Assembly (NCBI RefSeq): GCF_949987535.1
Contig: NC_080070.1
Location: forward strand, 13,893,770-13,957,769
From: Balaenoptera acutorostrata
Lineage: Eukaryota; Chordata; Mammalia; Artiodactyla; Balaenopteridae
DNA length: 64,000 nucleotides
Reading direction: 5' to 3'
Numbering within the stretch: position 1 is the stretch's first letter; every line of letters begins with the position of its first letter. The notes below the pieces were generated by a model. The model saw nothing but the letters and a program-made list of their open reading frames with translations, had not been told where the DNA came from and made no database searches. A program made the position numbers and the translations under genes. Shown here one piece after another: positions 1 to 11,044 of the stretch.

Positions 1-1330
1 TCCAATCCCTCAAAACATCACTGTCATTCATTTCACTATGCATAAGCTACAATCACCAAATACCTTGTTTCTATTATTATTTTGAGCAAACTATTATGTT
101 AGATCAATTAAGAATGAGAAAAATAAAAGATTTATATTACCTTTATTTATCCTTCTCTAATGCTCTTCCTTTCTTTATGAGGCCTGAGTTTCTGACCTGT
201 ATCATTTTTCTTTCTGTCTAAGAACTTCTTTGGCTGGGGAAGAGGGGCGGGTTGCAGAGGGAGGGTTCCTGAAGAACTTCTTTTAAGAAGAAGGTGGGTC
301 TACTGGCAACACATTCTCAACTACCGCTAACCAACCAATCACTAACTGGACAAATTAGTTAACTTGTCTCATTCCGCGGCTTCTACAAATATGAAATTAT
401 CATCAAGCATTTTTCCTGTTCTGAATTTACAGAATTCTAAGCACAATTTTATATATTAAGTCAAATAGCTTACTCACTAGGGTAAATATTAATGGGAAAC
501 ATAGAAAAGGCTTCGTTTAAAGTGAAAAATCTTTTTTATACAAATAATCACTCCTTCAAATAGTCATTTCATAAATATTGCTTCTCAAATACCAGCTTCT
601 CTTAAAGTGAAACTCATTTAAATGACTCTGCTTTTCCTGTATCAGTAAGTACAGAAAATCTACAATGTAAAGGTCAGTAAACTGTGGACTTTAGAGAAAG
701 GTTTAAAAAAATTTTTTTTTAGCTAAAAAAAGGAGGTGGTACATTTCTAATATTTTCATTTTGCTTTAGTGGCTAGCAAATATATTTGGACCCAGAATTT
801 ACTCTGGAGCATGGATGTTGGATATGAAGGCTTTTAAAGGAAAAGTCGGACTTGATGAAATGGAAGGGAAAGGAAAACATTGCAGTAGGACAAATTAACA
901 CAGTGAGGCAATATAGTTAATCTTTGACATTGCGGATTTAGCATTCGAGGTTTAGTCTCCTCTTTAAGGATCCTAAAGTCTGCATCCTGTAGTAATAGAT
1001 AATTTTGCTAAAACGTTAATTTTCAGAATCCTATGCCCCAAGCAGCTGGTGCATGATCCCAGCACCCAAATTCCACTGCAGCCTCTTCAGACCTTGACTT
1101 GTCATTATGGACGTGTGCACTCCCATACGTGCGTTTAGGAAGGAATTATATGCTACAATGGTAATTAATAACTAGGGATCCATGAAGGTCTCTAGGAGAT
1201 CTCAAAAAACATGAAGCTTTACTCTATTTTTTAAAAGAAAAAGAAATAGATAATAGACAGATTTTTTAAGATAAATTTTTTAAAACAGTGGTACAAGCTA
1301 CCATGAATAATACAAAGCTCCATAGTCTGT
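1..1330. other. AT-rich intergenic DNA, nothing recognised
   Basis: No open reading frame of note, no clear repeat consensus and no tRNA-like structure were seen. Short GC-richer patches occur near 240-300 but carry no recognisable promoter arrangement. Confidence 0.5.
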
Positions 1331-1334
1331 TTTT

Positions 1335-1860
1335 GCAATGTCAGGTAAGACTTCCTGTTGCAAGTGACAGAAACTCAACTCAAACTGGCATCAGCAAAGG
1401 GTTTTGGTTGGTTATTGAAAAGTCTCAGGATGATTTTCAGGCATGATTTTCATTGAGCCTGGAGCCCAAATGATGTTATCAGGGTGACAGAGTTTCCTTC
1501 CCTCTTGGCTCTGATCTCACTGTTGGCTTCACTCTCATTCTCCACTCGGCAGCTCTCTGGGCTCCCATCCTCCCTGGCGTATTCTAGCAGAGAAGACAGT
1601 GCCTTTTTCTAATACCTCCCCTATGAGTCCTGGATTCACAGTGATTGGATCAAGTTGGGTCACTGTCCACTCCTGATGAGTCAGACGTTGGTCATATGTT
1701 CCACATCTGGGGCCAGAAAGGAGCCTCACCCAATCCAAAATCCACAGGGTTGAGTCACGGGGAAAGGTTCACCAGAGGAATTTCAGGATGTCCTGACCCA
1801 GAGGAAGAGCAAACCTGTGATGGGTGACCAAAACAGTCACTGTTGCCTATGGATGTTTAA
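1335..1860. repeat. Probable ancient interspersed repeat, family unresolved
   Basis: The stretch 'gcaagtgacagaaactcaac' followed by text about an 'aactggcatcagcaaa' motif resembles an old mammalian-wide repeat that I recognise by wording but cannot name. Both strands contain only short open frames (about 60-67 codons), which I treat as chance. Confidence 0.35.
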
Positions 1861-2178
1861 GATAAAACTGAAGTAACCTGTGGCTGCTATGGTGAGAGTT
1901 GGATCCTAAACAACTGTAGTTTCAGTATCAGACTCTCCTGTTTGGAAAGCAAGGGAAGGTCCAGGGCTCTGGCGAACACGAGTGTTCCAGGAACTGTGGC
2001 AAGATGTAGCTGCGCCATGGTTTCCCCAAGAAAATGTCCTAACACCCCTTTAGTATCTGTTGCCTCTCTGTGCTCAGAAATTTAACTATTAATGTAATTG
2101 TCAGAGAAATCCTGCTGATGGTCAAGCATTCTGTGTGTATTGGCGACCATGTTTTTTCACTAAGCCAGCCTTCAGTGA

Positions 2179-2384
2179 AGTCAACCCTTGAACAATACAA
2201 GCTGTTCATACATACACAGATTCTTTTCAGTAAATGAGTACTACAGGACCACACAATACAAGGTTAGTTGAATCTGAGAATAGGGAACTGGGGATTTGGA
2301 AGGCTGACCATAAAGTTATGCACGGATTTTCCACTGTGAGGAGGGTCGCACCCCTAACCCCTGCATTGTTCAAGGGTCAACTGT
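2179..2384. mobile_element. Tigger-like non-autonomous DNA transposon (MITE)
   Basis: The ends form terminal inverted repeats. The left end at 2181-2196 reads tcaacccttgaacaat and the right end at 2365-2380 reads attgttcaagggtcaa, which is nearly the exact reverse complement. The interior includes 'cggattttccactgtgagga' and 'cacccctaacccctgcattg', matching the wording of mammalian TcMar-Tigger-type MITEs. It is only about 200 bp and codes for nothing. Confidence 0.7.
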
Positions 2385-2622
2385 ACTTCCAAATTTATTT
2401 GTTAATGTGTTTATTTTTGTATTACTAGCAAGACCCAGGAGTGCCTACATTTATTACACGTTCATTTTTGTATAAAAGCAACTTGGGATAAAGAGTCAAA
2501 TACATTTTAGGGGGGAAAACTTATTTTATGTTATTAGAATTTTTGGACTAGCGTTAGGCTATGCAGAAAACTGACTCCCCGGCCTCAACCAGGAGAAAGT
2601 CCACTTGTATCTCAAAAGGATG

Positions 2623-2916
2623 GGGCGTCCCTGGTGGCACAGTGGTTGAGAATCTGCCTGCCAATGCAGGGAACACGGGTTCAAGCCCTGGTCTGGGAAG
2701 ATCCCACATGCCACGGAGTAACTAAGCCCGTGAGCCACAATTACTGAGCCTGCGCATCTGGAGCCTGTGCTCCGCAACAAGAGAGGCCACAACAGTGAGA
2801 GGCCTGCGCACCGCGATGAAGAGTGGCCCCCACTTGCCGCAACTAGAGAAAGCCCTCACACAGAAACGAAGACCCAACACAACCAAAAATAAATAAATAA
2901 ATAAATAAAATTTTAA
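2623..2916 (+). mobile_element. CHR-family SINE
   Basis: A tRNA-derived head with an A box (tggcacagtgg) and B box region (ggttcaagccc) is followed by a long unrelated body and an (AAAT)n/A tail. A 9-bp target-site duplication, aaaaggatg, flanks it at 2614-2622 and 2917-2925. It is the subtype with 'gagaggccacaacagtgaga'. Confidence 0.93.
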
Positions 2917-3039
2917 AAAAGGATGAGTGACTCAGAGTGTGAAGAACCACTGGCTTAAGCCCATGACCTGCAGAGCACCATTCTGCCCGTCTCACTGGGA
3001 AGGTGATTGGGCATGAGAGTGACATGCAAGGGCTGGGGA

Positions 3040-3240
3040 GACCGATTCAGAGTTAACCCAGCTCTACTCTGTGACCTTAGGCAAGTTATGTAGTCTCTCT
3101 GTGCCTCATTTCTCTCATCTGTAACATAAGGATAAAATAGCTCTTACCTCAAAGGATTGTGGTAAGAATTAAAGGAGATAATTCATGTTGAGTATTTAAA
3201 TCAGTAACCAATGTGTAGTAAGTATTAAATAATTATTAAT
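3040..3240 (+). repeat. MIR SINE fossil
   Basis: MIR core wording is visible: 'tgtgaccttaggcaagttat', then 'tctgtgcctcatttctc' and 'catctgtaacataaggataa'. It is diverged and lacks recognisable flanking duplications. Confidence 0.8.
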
Positions 3241-3444
3241 ATTATAACTGTATATATTGGTTTTCATGTTTCTCTTCTCTGAGTTTAAAAACTCTATTTG
3301 TAACAATATAACTTATCCACAGTTCATCCAACCTCAATGTCAATCACCCACCATATGTATTTATATAATGAGAACTTAGGCACATGGAATTTCGGATTAA
3401 AAATTTAAAAATAAAAAATATTTTATTTAATATACATATATATA

Positions 3445-3678
3445 GCACTGACTGTGTGTTGAGGTTGTTATTAAATACTTCACTATATCAAACCATTTAA
3501 TCCTCATAATAATTTTATGAGGTAGGTTCTACTATTATCCTAACCTTATAGATGAGGGAACTGAGGCACAGAGAAGTTAAGTAACTTGCTAAGGCCACAC
3601 AGCTAGTAAACTTTAGATTTAGGATTTGAACCCTGACAGTCTGATTTCAGAGTCCAGGTCCTTAACCACTTTACCATT
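3445..3678 (-). repeat. MIR SINE fossil
   Basis: Reverse MIR wording is visible: 'tttatgaggtaggttctact', 'gatgagggaactgaggcaca', 'gttaagtaacttgctaaggc' and 'cacacagctagtaaac', ending near 'ccttaaccactttacc'. It is close to full length. Confidence 0.85.
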
Positions 3679-3749
3679 TACTTCTCATCTTTGCTATTCA
3701 GTTGACAGAGAAGGAAGTGTTGAAAGAGAGAAAAATAATTATCAACTTC

Positions 3750-4065
3750 TCACATTTATTAAGCACCTACTGTGCTGGAGCTTTTACACCTACTTATTTC
3801 AATACTTTAATCACCATTAGTACTTTTAAGAATAACCATAAAAAGATTTTTATCGAGTGCTTAAATACCAGAATTTATTTCATTTAATCTTCTAACAGCC
3901 CTATGAAATAGATGTTATTATTATTGCCATTTTACAGATGAAGAAAGTAAAGGAATAAAAGGTTAAGTAACTTGCCCAAAGTCATGTGGGTAATTAGTAG
4001 TAAAGCTGGGCTTCACACCTAGGTTGTCTGGCTCTAAAACTCTTGTGTTTAACCACAACCCAAAT
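3750..4065 (-). repeat. MIR SINE fossils, two partial copies
   Basis: A 5' piece at about 3750-3830 ('catttattaagcacctactg') is followed by a second, fuller copy at about 3848-4065 ('ccattttacagatgaagaaa', 'ggttaagtaacttgcccaaa'). Together with the neighbours this makes a dense MIR cluster from 3.0 to 4.1 kb. Confidence 0.75.
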
Positions 4066-4069
4066 ACTC

Positions 4070-4805
4070 TCCTATCTCCTTAACCGTGTGCGGTAGGTAC
4101 TACGATGCTATCATTATTAATAAGTCACACGAATACTTATTCAGAATCCACTCAGAGGATACTGACCACTGGCACTATTATCTATCACTCTGAAGATGGG
4201 AAAATGAAGCCACAGAGACTAAATAGATATGAGGCTGCCACAATGAAGAGTCAGTCTAGTCACTGGGAAAGCTAACTGCAGGCAAATTTGTGAAGCAAAT
4301 GAGTATTTCCTTTCGGGTGTCTAAACTCTCTTTCAAACTCTTTTCTCTCTAGTAACTCTGATTCCCCATGGTGCTATTGGAAAATAATATATTCTCTCCA
4401 AATTATTATGACTCAATTAAGAACTCAAAATGGGTTAGAGAGGATATGATGAAATATAAATATGGAGTTCTAAGAATGCTAATGCTGTCAAGTAGACAGT
4501 TCAAAGGCAAGATGTTTCAGTTAAATAAGAATTTCTAACATTCTGATGTGTAGCTGAGGACAAGAACTCCTGCCACCCAGGGCAGAATAGTGGAGAAAAC
4601 TAGAAACTTTGAGAGAACTTTTGGATTCAGAAATTAAGAAATATGGAAAACATTCTAAGAGCAGACAACTCAGAGATTCTGATATAATGATAACAAATGT
4701 CCAAGTAGAGTTTAATTTCTGTTGACCAAGTCCAGAGATACGTACCAAGGTTTAGGTAACTCCTAGGAAGGCAGGTTCAACCTTAAACTGAGAGGAATGA
4801 GTAAT
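4070..4805. other. Intergenic DNA, nothing recognised
   Basis: No repeat consensus, gene or RNA structure was recognised. A 75-codon frame on the minus strand (4521-4748) shows no known motif and is probably chance. Confidence 0.5.
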
Positions 4806-4814
4806 GGCAAACAC

Positions 4815-4992
4815 CATGTGGTTCACACATTATATTTATTAATTCTCACGATGGCCTTGCTAAACAGCCATTACCAACCTGTTTTATTGATGAGGAAAAT
4901 AGCTAAAACAGTATCTAGATCTCTTAAGTAGGGGACATAGTATTCAGACCTAGTTCTATCTGATTCTGAAACTTTTTTTTTTAACCATGCTG
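4815..4992 (-). repeat. Diverged MIR SINE fossil
   Basis: Degraded reverse MIR wording: 'ttaattctcacgatggcctt', 'gatgaggaaaatagctaaaa' and a terminal 'aaccatgctgcc'. Confidence 0.55.
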
Positions 4993-5143
4993 CCCCCTGG
5001 AGCAGAGAAAGAGCATGCCTCTTCGAGGATCACAAAATCCACCCCAATGGTGGGATACAAAGGGGAACTACCAAAAGCTAGAGTGAGAAGGAGTGGGTCA
5101 ATGCAGCAGACAATGAGCCAAGCTAACATAAGAGTGTGTGCCT

Positions 5144-5528
5144 AGGGCTTCCCTGGTGGCACAGTGGTTAAGAATCTGCCAGCTAGTGCAGGGGACATGG
5201 GTTCGAGCCCTGGGCCAAGAAGATCCCACATGTCGTGGAGCAACTAAGCCGGTGCACCACAAATACTGAGCCTACGCTCTAGAGCCCGCGAGCCACAACT
5301 ACTGAAGCCCACATGCCACAACTACTGAAGCCCGCACATCTAGAGCCCGTGCTCCACAACAAGAGAAGCTGCTGCAATGAGAAACCTGCGCACCACAACG
5401 AAGAGTAGCTCTTGCTCGCCGCAACTAGAGAAAGCCTGCTCACAACAACAAAGACCCAACACAGCCAAATAAATAAATTTATTTATTTATTAAAAAAAAA
5501 TACATTAACAAATTAAGAAAAAAATAAA
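5144..5528 (+). mobile_element. CHR-family SINE, long form
   Basis: The element starts 'agggcttccctggtggcaca' and has tRNA-like boxes, an internally repeated 'ccacaactactgaagccc' body and an (AAAT)n tail. An 8-bp duplication gtgtgcct lies at 5136-5143 and 5529-5536. Between the first A tract and the final A-rich run is a short non-tail stretch, 'tacattaacaaattaag', possibly picked up from a source locus. Confidence 0.92.
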
Positions 5529-5536
5529 GTGTGCCT

Positions 5537-6303
5537 GTAATTTACACAAGGCATCATGCCCCTTAAACAAGAGCCCTTCTAAATGGCCTGTGGGCTATGC
5601 TAGGCTGTGTTGATTTCCTGTGCAAGTGATCTAAATGATAAGATTCCTGGTCACTAATGGAAAAATGTTTTTCAATAACCTCTGTGATGACAACATCTTT
5701 GGATCCTTTTTCTCTGGTATTGACAGGTGTGACTTTTTGCTCTCTCAGAGTTATAACAGTTCCAGGATTTGAGTTTGGGTTTAAGAGTCAGAAGGCCATA
5801 TTGCTCCAGATTTGGATATTCATGAGTCCTCAGGCCAAATTACCATGATAATGTTACTGCTTATTAGCACCTCATTACAAGGTCCCGAAAAGGCTGATTT
5901 TATTTTAAATAAACAAAAGAAAGTCCCAATCTTTTAGACATGTATGCTGAAATATATGCATATGAAATCATATGCTATCTATGATTTGCTTCAAAATAAT
6001 ATTAAAGAAGGGGAAGATGGGCCATGAAATCGGGTGATGGGTACAGAGGGGTTCTTTCTATCACTCTCTCTGCTTGTGTATATGTTTGAAATTTTCTATT
6101 AAAAAAACTTTTAATACATTCTTGCCACTAAGTTTTTGTTTACAATATTCCATCAGCCTGCTATGCACTTCCCTTCCTCTTTCTGAAAATGCAGGTCCCA
6201 TCTTCTCTGTGATTCTTTCTCTAGCTACGCTAGCTCACAGGGTTCTCACCCTCCTCAGAAGTCATCATTTCTTTAAATGCACATAGTAGGAAAGAAGACA
6301 GGT
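5537..6303. other. Intergenic DNA, nothing recognised
   Basis: AT-rich sequence between two SINEs. Short open frames (60-70 codons) carry no recognisable domain. The part near 5890-6110 resembles a worn repeat 3' end but I cannot assign it. Confidence 0.45.
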
Positions 6304-6322
6304 TTAAAATCAATATGCTAAG

Positions 6323-6681
6323 GGGCTTCCCTGGTGGCGCAGTGGTTAAGAATCCACCTGCCAATGCAGGGGACACAGGTTCGAGCCCTGGTCCGGGAAG
6401 ATCCCACATGCCATGGAGCAACTAAGCCCGTGCGCCACAACTACTGACCTCCATTCTAGAGCCTGCAAGCCACCACTACTGAGCCCATGTGCCACAGCTA
6501 ATGAAGCCCGCATACCTAGACCCCGTGCTCTGCAACAAGAGAAGCCACCACAATGAGAAGCCCGCACACCGCAACGAAGAGTAGCTCCCGCTCGCTGCGA
6601 CTAGAGAAAGCCCACGTGCAGCAACAAGGACCCAACATAGCCAAAAACAAAATAAATTTATTAAAAAAATAATGAAGTAGA
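6323..6681 (+). mobile_element. CHR-family SINE, long form
   Basis: A long CHR element with a clear A box (tggcgcagtgg) and B box (ggttcgagccc). It is flanked by an exact 19-bp duplication, ttaaaatcaatatgctaag, at 6304-6322 and 6682-6700. The intact duplication supports a fairly recent insertion. Confidence 0.95.
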
Positions 6682-6734
6682 TTAAAATCAATATGCTAAG
6701 CATCCACATTTATAAGTAGTAAAAACAAAAAAAG

Positions 6735-6858
6735 GCAACAAATTCAACCCAAACAGAAAAGAAAGAAGATAATAAACATAGATGAAAACAATAAAATAGA
6801 AAACAAACATACAGTAGACAAGATTATCTAAGCCAAAGGTTGGTTCTCTGAAAATGGG
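6735..6858 (+). repeat. Older LINE-1 ORF2 fragment
   Basis: The wording 'gaaaacaataaaatagaaaa' followed by 'aaaggttggttctctgaaaa' corresponds to the LINE-1 ORF2 region before the reverse-transcriptase core. A matching older fragment resumes at 8885, so the younger LINE-1 at 6895-8880 appears to have landed inside an older one. Confidence 0.6.
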
Positions 6859-6894
6859 TAACCCAGGGCTTACTGTGACAATAAAAAGTTAGGC

Positions 6895-8880
6895 TACATG
6901 GAACACTAATGATGAAAAATCTGGAAGAGAAATTAAGGAAACACTCCCATTAACCACTGCAACAAAAAGAATAAAATACCTAGGAACAAACCAACCTAAG
7001 GAGACAAAAGACCTGTATGCAGAAAACTATAAGACACTGATGAAAGAAATTAAAGATGATACAAACAGATGGAGAGATATACTATGTTCTTGGATTGGAA
7101 GAATCAACATTGTGAAAATGACTCTACTACCCAAAGCAATCTACAGATTCAATACAATCCCTATCAAACTATCAATGGCATTTTTCACAGAACTAGAACA
7201 AAAAATTCCACACTTTGTATGGAAACACAAAAGACCCTGAAGAGCCAAAGCAATCTTGAGAAAGAAAAACGGAGCAGGAGGAATCAGGCTCCCAGACTTC
7301 AGACTATACTACAAAGCTACAATAATCAAAACAGTATGGTACTGGCACAAAAACAGAAATACAGATCAATGGAACAGGATAGAAAGCCCAGAGATAAACC
7401 CACGCACATATGGTCACCTTATCTTTGATAAAGGAGGCAAGAATATACAATGGAGAAAAGACAGCCTCTTCAATAAGTGGTGCTGGGGAAACTGGACAGC
7501 TACATGTAAAAGAATGAAATTAGAACACTTCCTAACACCACACACAAAAGTAAACTCAAAATGGATTAAAGACCTAAATGTAAGGCCAGACAGTATAAAA
7601 CTCTTAGAGGAAAACATAGGCAGAACACTCCATGACATAAATCACAGCAAGATCCTTTTTGACCCACCACCTAGAGAAATGGAAATAAAAACAAAAATAA
7701 ACAAATGGGACCTAATGAAACTTAAAAGCTTTTGCACAGCAAAGGAAACCATAAACAAGACAAAAAGACAGCCCTCAGAATGGGAGAAAATATTTGCAAA
7801 CGTAGAAACTGACAAAGGATTAATCTCCAAAATATACAAGCAGCTCATGCAGCTCAATATCAAAAACACAAACAACCCAATCTAAAAATGGGCAGAAGAC
7901 CTAAACAGACATTTCTCCGAAGAAGATATACATATTGCCAACAAACACATGAAAAGATGCTCAACATCACTAATCATTAGAGAAATGCAAATCATAACTA
8001 CCATGAGGTACCATCTCACACCAGTCAGAATGGCCATCATCAAAAAATCTACAAACAATAAATGCTGGAGAGGGTGTGGAGAAAAGGGAACCCTCTTGCT
8101 CTGTTGGTGGGAATGTTAAGTTGATACAGCCACTATGGAGAACAGTATGGAGGTTCCTTAAAAAACTAAAAACAGAACTACCATATGACCCAGCAATCCC
8201 ACTACTGGGCATATACCCTGAGAAAACCATAATTCAAAAAGAGTCATGTACCACAATGTTCATTGCAGCACTATTTACAATAGCCAGGACATGGAAGCAA
8301 CCTAAGTATCCATCGACAGATGAATGGATAAAGAAGATGTGGCACATATATACAATGGAATATTACTCAGCCATAAAACGAAACGAAATTGAGTTATTTG
8401 TAGTGAGGTGGATGGACCTAGAGTCTGTCATACAGAGTGAAGTAAGTCAGAAAGAGAAAAACAAATACAGTATGCTAACACATATATATGGAATCTTAAA
8501 AAAAAATGGTTCTGAAGAACCTAGGGGCAGGACAGGAATAAAGACACAGACGTAGAGAATGGACTTGAGGACACGGGGAGGGGGAAGGGGAAGCTGGGAC
8601 GAAGTGAGAGAGTGGCACTGACATATATACACTACCAAATGTAAAATAGATAGCTACTGGGAAGCAGCTGCATGGCACAGGGAGATCAGTTTGGTGCTTT
8701 GCGACCACCTAGAGGGGTCGGATAAGGAGTGTGGGAGGAAGACGCAAGAGGGAGGGGATATGGGGATATATGTATACATATAGCTGATTCACTTTGTTAT
8801 ACAGCAGAAAGTAACACAACACTGTAAAGCAATTTTACTCCAATAAAGATGTCAAAAAAAAAAAAAAGAGAAAAAAAAAA
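6895..8880 (+). mobile_element. 5'-truncated LINE-1, 3' half with poly(A)
   Basis: This carries the distal part of LINE-1 ORF2 (see the separate entry), a G-rich 3' UTR (8570-8780) and a terminal motif 'ctttactccaataaagatg'-like before the A tail at about 8853-8880. It matches the wording of relatively young artiodactyl LINE-1s. The 5' end is truncated within ORF2. I could not define a convincing target-site duplication. Confidence 0.88.
6930..8555 (+). pseudogene. LINE-1 ORF2 C-terminal part, inactivated
   Basis: The sequence encodes the end of LINE-1 ORF2p, the endonuclease and reverse-transcriptase protein. The visible stretch starts after the polymerase catalytic core and includes '[19 protein letters not shown]' (from 7100), the region beginning '[18 protein letters not shown]' (from 7262) and the late C-terminal segment with '[12 protein letters not shown]' (from 8190). 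It cannot make a working protein. There is an in-frame TGA at 7238-7240 and a TAA at 7883-7885. The last block (8076-8555) is in a different frame from 7040-7885, so at least one frameshift lies in 7886-8080. The endonuclease and most of the polymerase are missing. Confidence 0.88.
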
Positions 8881-8884
8881 GCAA

Positions 8885-9110
8885 AAAGCCTTAATCTGAT
8901 AAATAATGTCTACAGTAAACCTCAGCAAGCATTATATTTAATGGTAAAAAAATTGGAAGCTTCCTCTTTTTGAAATCAGGTGCAAAATGAGATTCCCATT
9001 ATCATTTCTATTAAACATTTTATTGAAGTTCTTAAACTGTGAAGAAAGACCAGGAAAAAAATAATATAAGGATTAGAAAAGAAGAAATTAAAGATACGTG
9101 GGCTGTTAAG
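8885..9110 (+). repeat. Older LINE-1 ORF2 fragment
   Basis: Degraded ORF2 polymerase-region wording is visible, e.g. 'catttctattaaacatttta' and 'ttgaagttcttaaactgtga'. It probably belongs with the fragment at 6735-6858, the two being separated by the younger LINE-1. Confidence 0.55.
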
Positions 9111-9690
9111 GAAACTAACAATGGATGGTGAAGCGTCCCAACTGCCAAAACAGAAGGCTATTACTGCCCATAGGCCTGAAGGGTCCAGAGCAGGAGAGCA
9201 GTTAGCAGAGCTCAGCAAGAGCTGTGGCTGTAGAGGAGGGCTTCCCAATGGCTTTGGGTAGGAGACATAGCCACCCAGGCTGGAGAAACTCAAGAGAATA
9301 AATACCCCCCCACACCCTCTAATCTCTTGGTGGTGCCTCCCAATGCCTGGGCCCAATGAAACGCAGTCCTAGGAGGTCAGCTCCTACAGCACAGGGCAGG
9401 GTGGAAAAGAATGGAGAGTACATATGGAGGTGCAAGTGGGAATACCCAGCACTTGGTCTTTGAGGTAGTGGTGGGACACTCAGGTAAAAGTTCCCAGCCC
9501 ATCCTTAAAGATGTGAGTCTGGAACTTGAGGAAAGCTCAAACAAGACACACTTCCTGCTCTCAGAGAAGCTAAACTGCAGCTAGAGAGGGGGAGGCCAAA
9601 AGACTTCAATACATAATTGGGTTAAATGACGTGGGTCAGATTATAAGTACCATACAAATGTAGAGGGGAGGGATATCAGTAAGAACCAAA
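9110..9690. other. Intergenic DNA, nothing recognised
   Basis: Purine-rich mixed sequence. A 126-codon minus-strand frame (8976-9356) partly overlaps old LINE-1 and has no recognisable domain or codon signal, so I do not call it a gene. Confidence 0.45.
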
Positions 9691-9694
9691 AACA

Positions 9695-9920
9695 GTCAGG
9701 ATGCATACACATGCGACTATATATTAAAGAGATAACTAATAAGGACCTATTATAGAGCACAGGGAACTCTTCTCAATATTCTTAATGACCTATATCGGAA
9801 AAGAATTTTTAAAAGAGTGGATACATGTATATGTATAATTGATTCACTTTGCTGTACAGCAGAATCTAACACAACATTTTAAATCAACTTTACTCCAATA
9901 AAAATTTTAAAAAAATAAAG
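9695..9920 (+). repeat. LINE-1 3' end fragment
   Basis: L1 3' UTR wording: 'aaggacctattatagagcac', 'agggaactcttctcaatatt' and 'ttgattcactttgctgtaca', ending 'tttactccaataaaaatttt' with an A-rich tail. Confidence 0.85.
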
Positions 9921-10034
9921 GATGATTTCAAGTCAGACATGGAACTTAATCTGAGCCTTCAGGATAGATGGCTTTGTTAAATAGAAAGGAGGGGACAGGA
10001 CATTCCAGGAAAGAGGAATAACAGTATAATTATA

Positions 10035-10540
10035 ATAACAATCAGCATTTACTAAGAGCTAATTATTTATCAGGCACTGTTCTAAGTGCTTTACCTATAA
10101 TACTACATTAAATACTCAGAATAAGGGGTGGGATAGGGAGAGGGGAGGGAGGGAGATGCAAGAGGAAAGAGATTTGGAGATATATGTATATGTATAGCTG
10201 ATTCACTTTGTTATAAAGCAGAAACTAACACACCATTATAAAGCAATTATACTCCAATAAAGATGTTAAAAAAATTTTTTTAATTTAAAAATTAAAAAAT
10301 TAAAAAAAAAATACTCAGAACAATCCTATGAAACAGGTACTAGCATCAGTCTGATTTGACCGAGGAGGAAATTAAGGCACATAGAGGTTAAATAACTTGC
10401 CCAAGATTTAGGCACAGAAGGGTTAAATAACTTGCCTGAGGTTGCACAGCTAGTAAACGGCTGAGCCAAAATTTGAATCCAGGGAGTCTAGCTTCACAGA
10501 CTATGCTCTTAACCACTCTGCTATACCACCTCACACCATG
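10035..10540 (-). repeat. MIR SINE fossil, split by an L1 and internally duplicated
   Basis: The left part (10035-10121, 'tatcaggcactgttctaagt') and right part (10309-10540, 'gttgcacagctagtaaacgg' to 'ttaaccactctgctatacc') make one reverse-oriented MIR. It is interrupted by a short LINE-1 3' end. Within the right part, a 35-bp segment is tandemly duplicated (10375-10409 and 10410-10444). Confidence 0.85.
10122..10308 (+). mobile_element. Short 5'-truncated LINE-1 insertion
   Basis: Only the final part of the 3' UTR is present ('gctgattcactttgttataa', 'caattatactccaataaaga'), followed by an impure A-rich tail. A 12-bp target-site duplication aaatactcagaa at 10110-10121 and 10309-10320 proves insertion into the MIR. 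Confidence 0.92.
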
Positions 10541-10661
10541 AGAACCACTGTAACAGGCTTGGGAATGAGATTATTTTGGAACAGTAAAACAGGTCTGCTA
10601 AAGCTATGTGGCATCTGCCCTGTTTTAGATGGGCAGTGAGTGGGATTGAAAAATCACTTAA

Positions 10662-10761
10662 GGATGATGATGATGGTGATGGTGGTGGTGGTGATGGTGA
10701 TGGTGATGCTTATATGCTGCTGCTGATGATATGATGACAATGACGATGATGATGATGATGG
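10662..10761. repeat. Imperfect GAT/GGT triplet microsatellite
   Basis: About 100 bp of mostly three-base units (gat, ggt, gct) with interruptions such as 'gcttatatgctgctgctgat'. On the minus strand it reads as a run of His/Ile codons, which I consider incidental. Confidence 0.9.
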
Positions 10762-11044
10762 GCTTCTAGAATTCCTATGAGCAGATAGCAGACAAGCTTC
10801 ACTGTGAAGGGATGAGGTGATTTCCCCATTAGTAAAGTTTTAAGAAAAAGAAATAGGGAAAAGTACTGAACAAGCAAATAGTGGGAAGAATCCATGATGT
10901 GCTGATAATACAGTGTTTGATTAAGAGAAATTGGCTAGGGATCCAGAAAGAAAAGCAATTCAATTAATAAAATTAGAAATAGCTAGAGAAGAACACTTTT
11001 TCAGTCAGACTGGCTTCAAGAATATCTTCTTCATTTACACACAC

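Noticed and set aside
2884..2910. Regularly spaced short repeats in SINE tails (AAAT, AATC units), considered as an array
   Set aside because: These are SINE tail microsatellites. There are no spacers and nothing CRISPR-like in the window.
7414..7875. Minus-strand frames opposite the LINE-1
   Set aside because: Shadows of the LINE-1 ORF2 coding strand.
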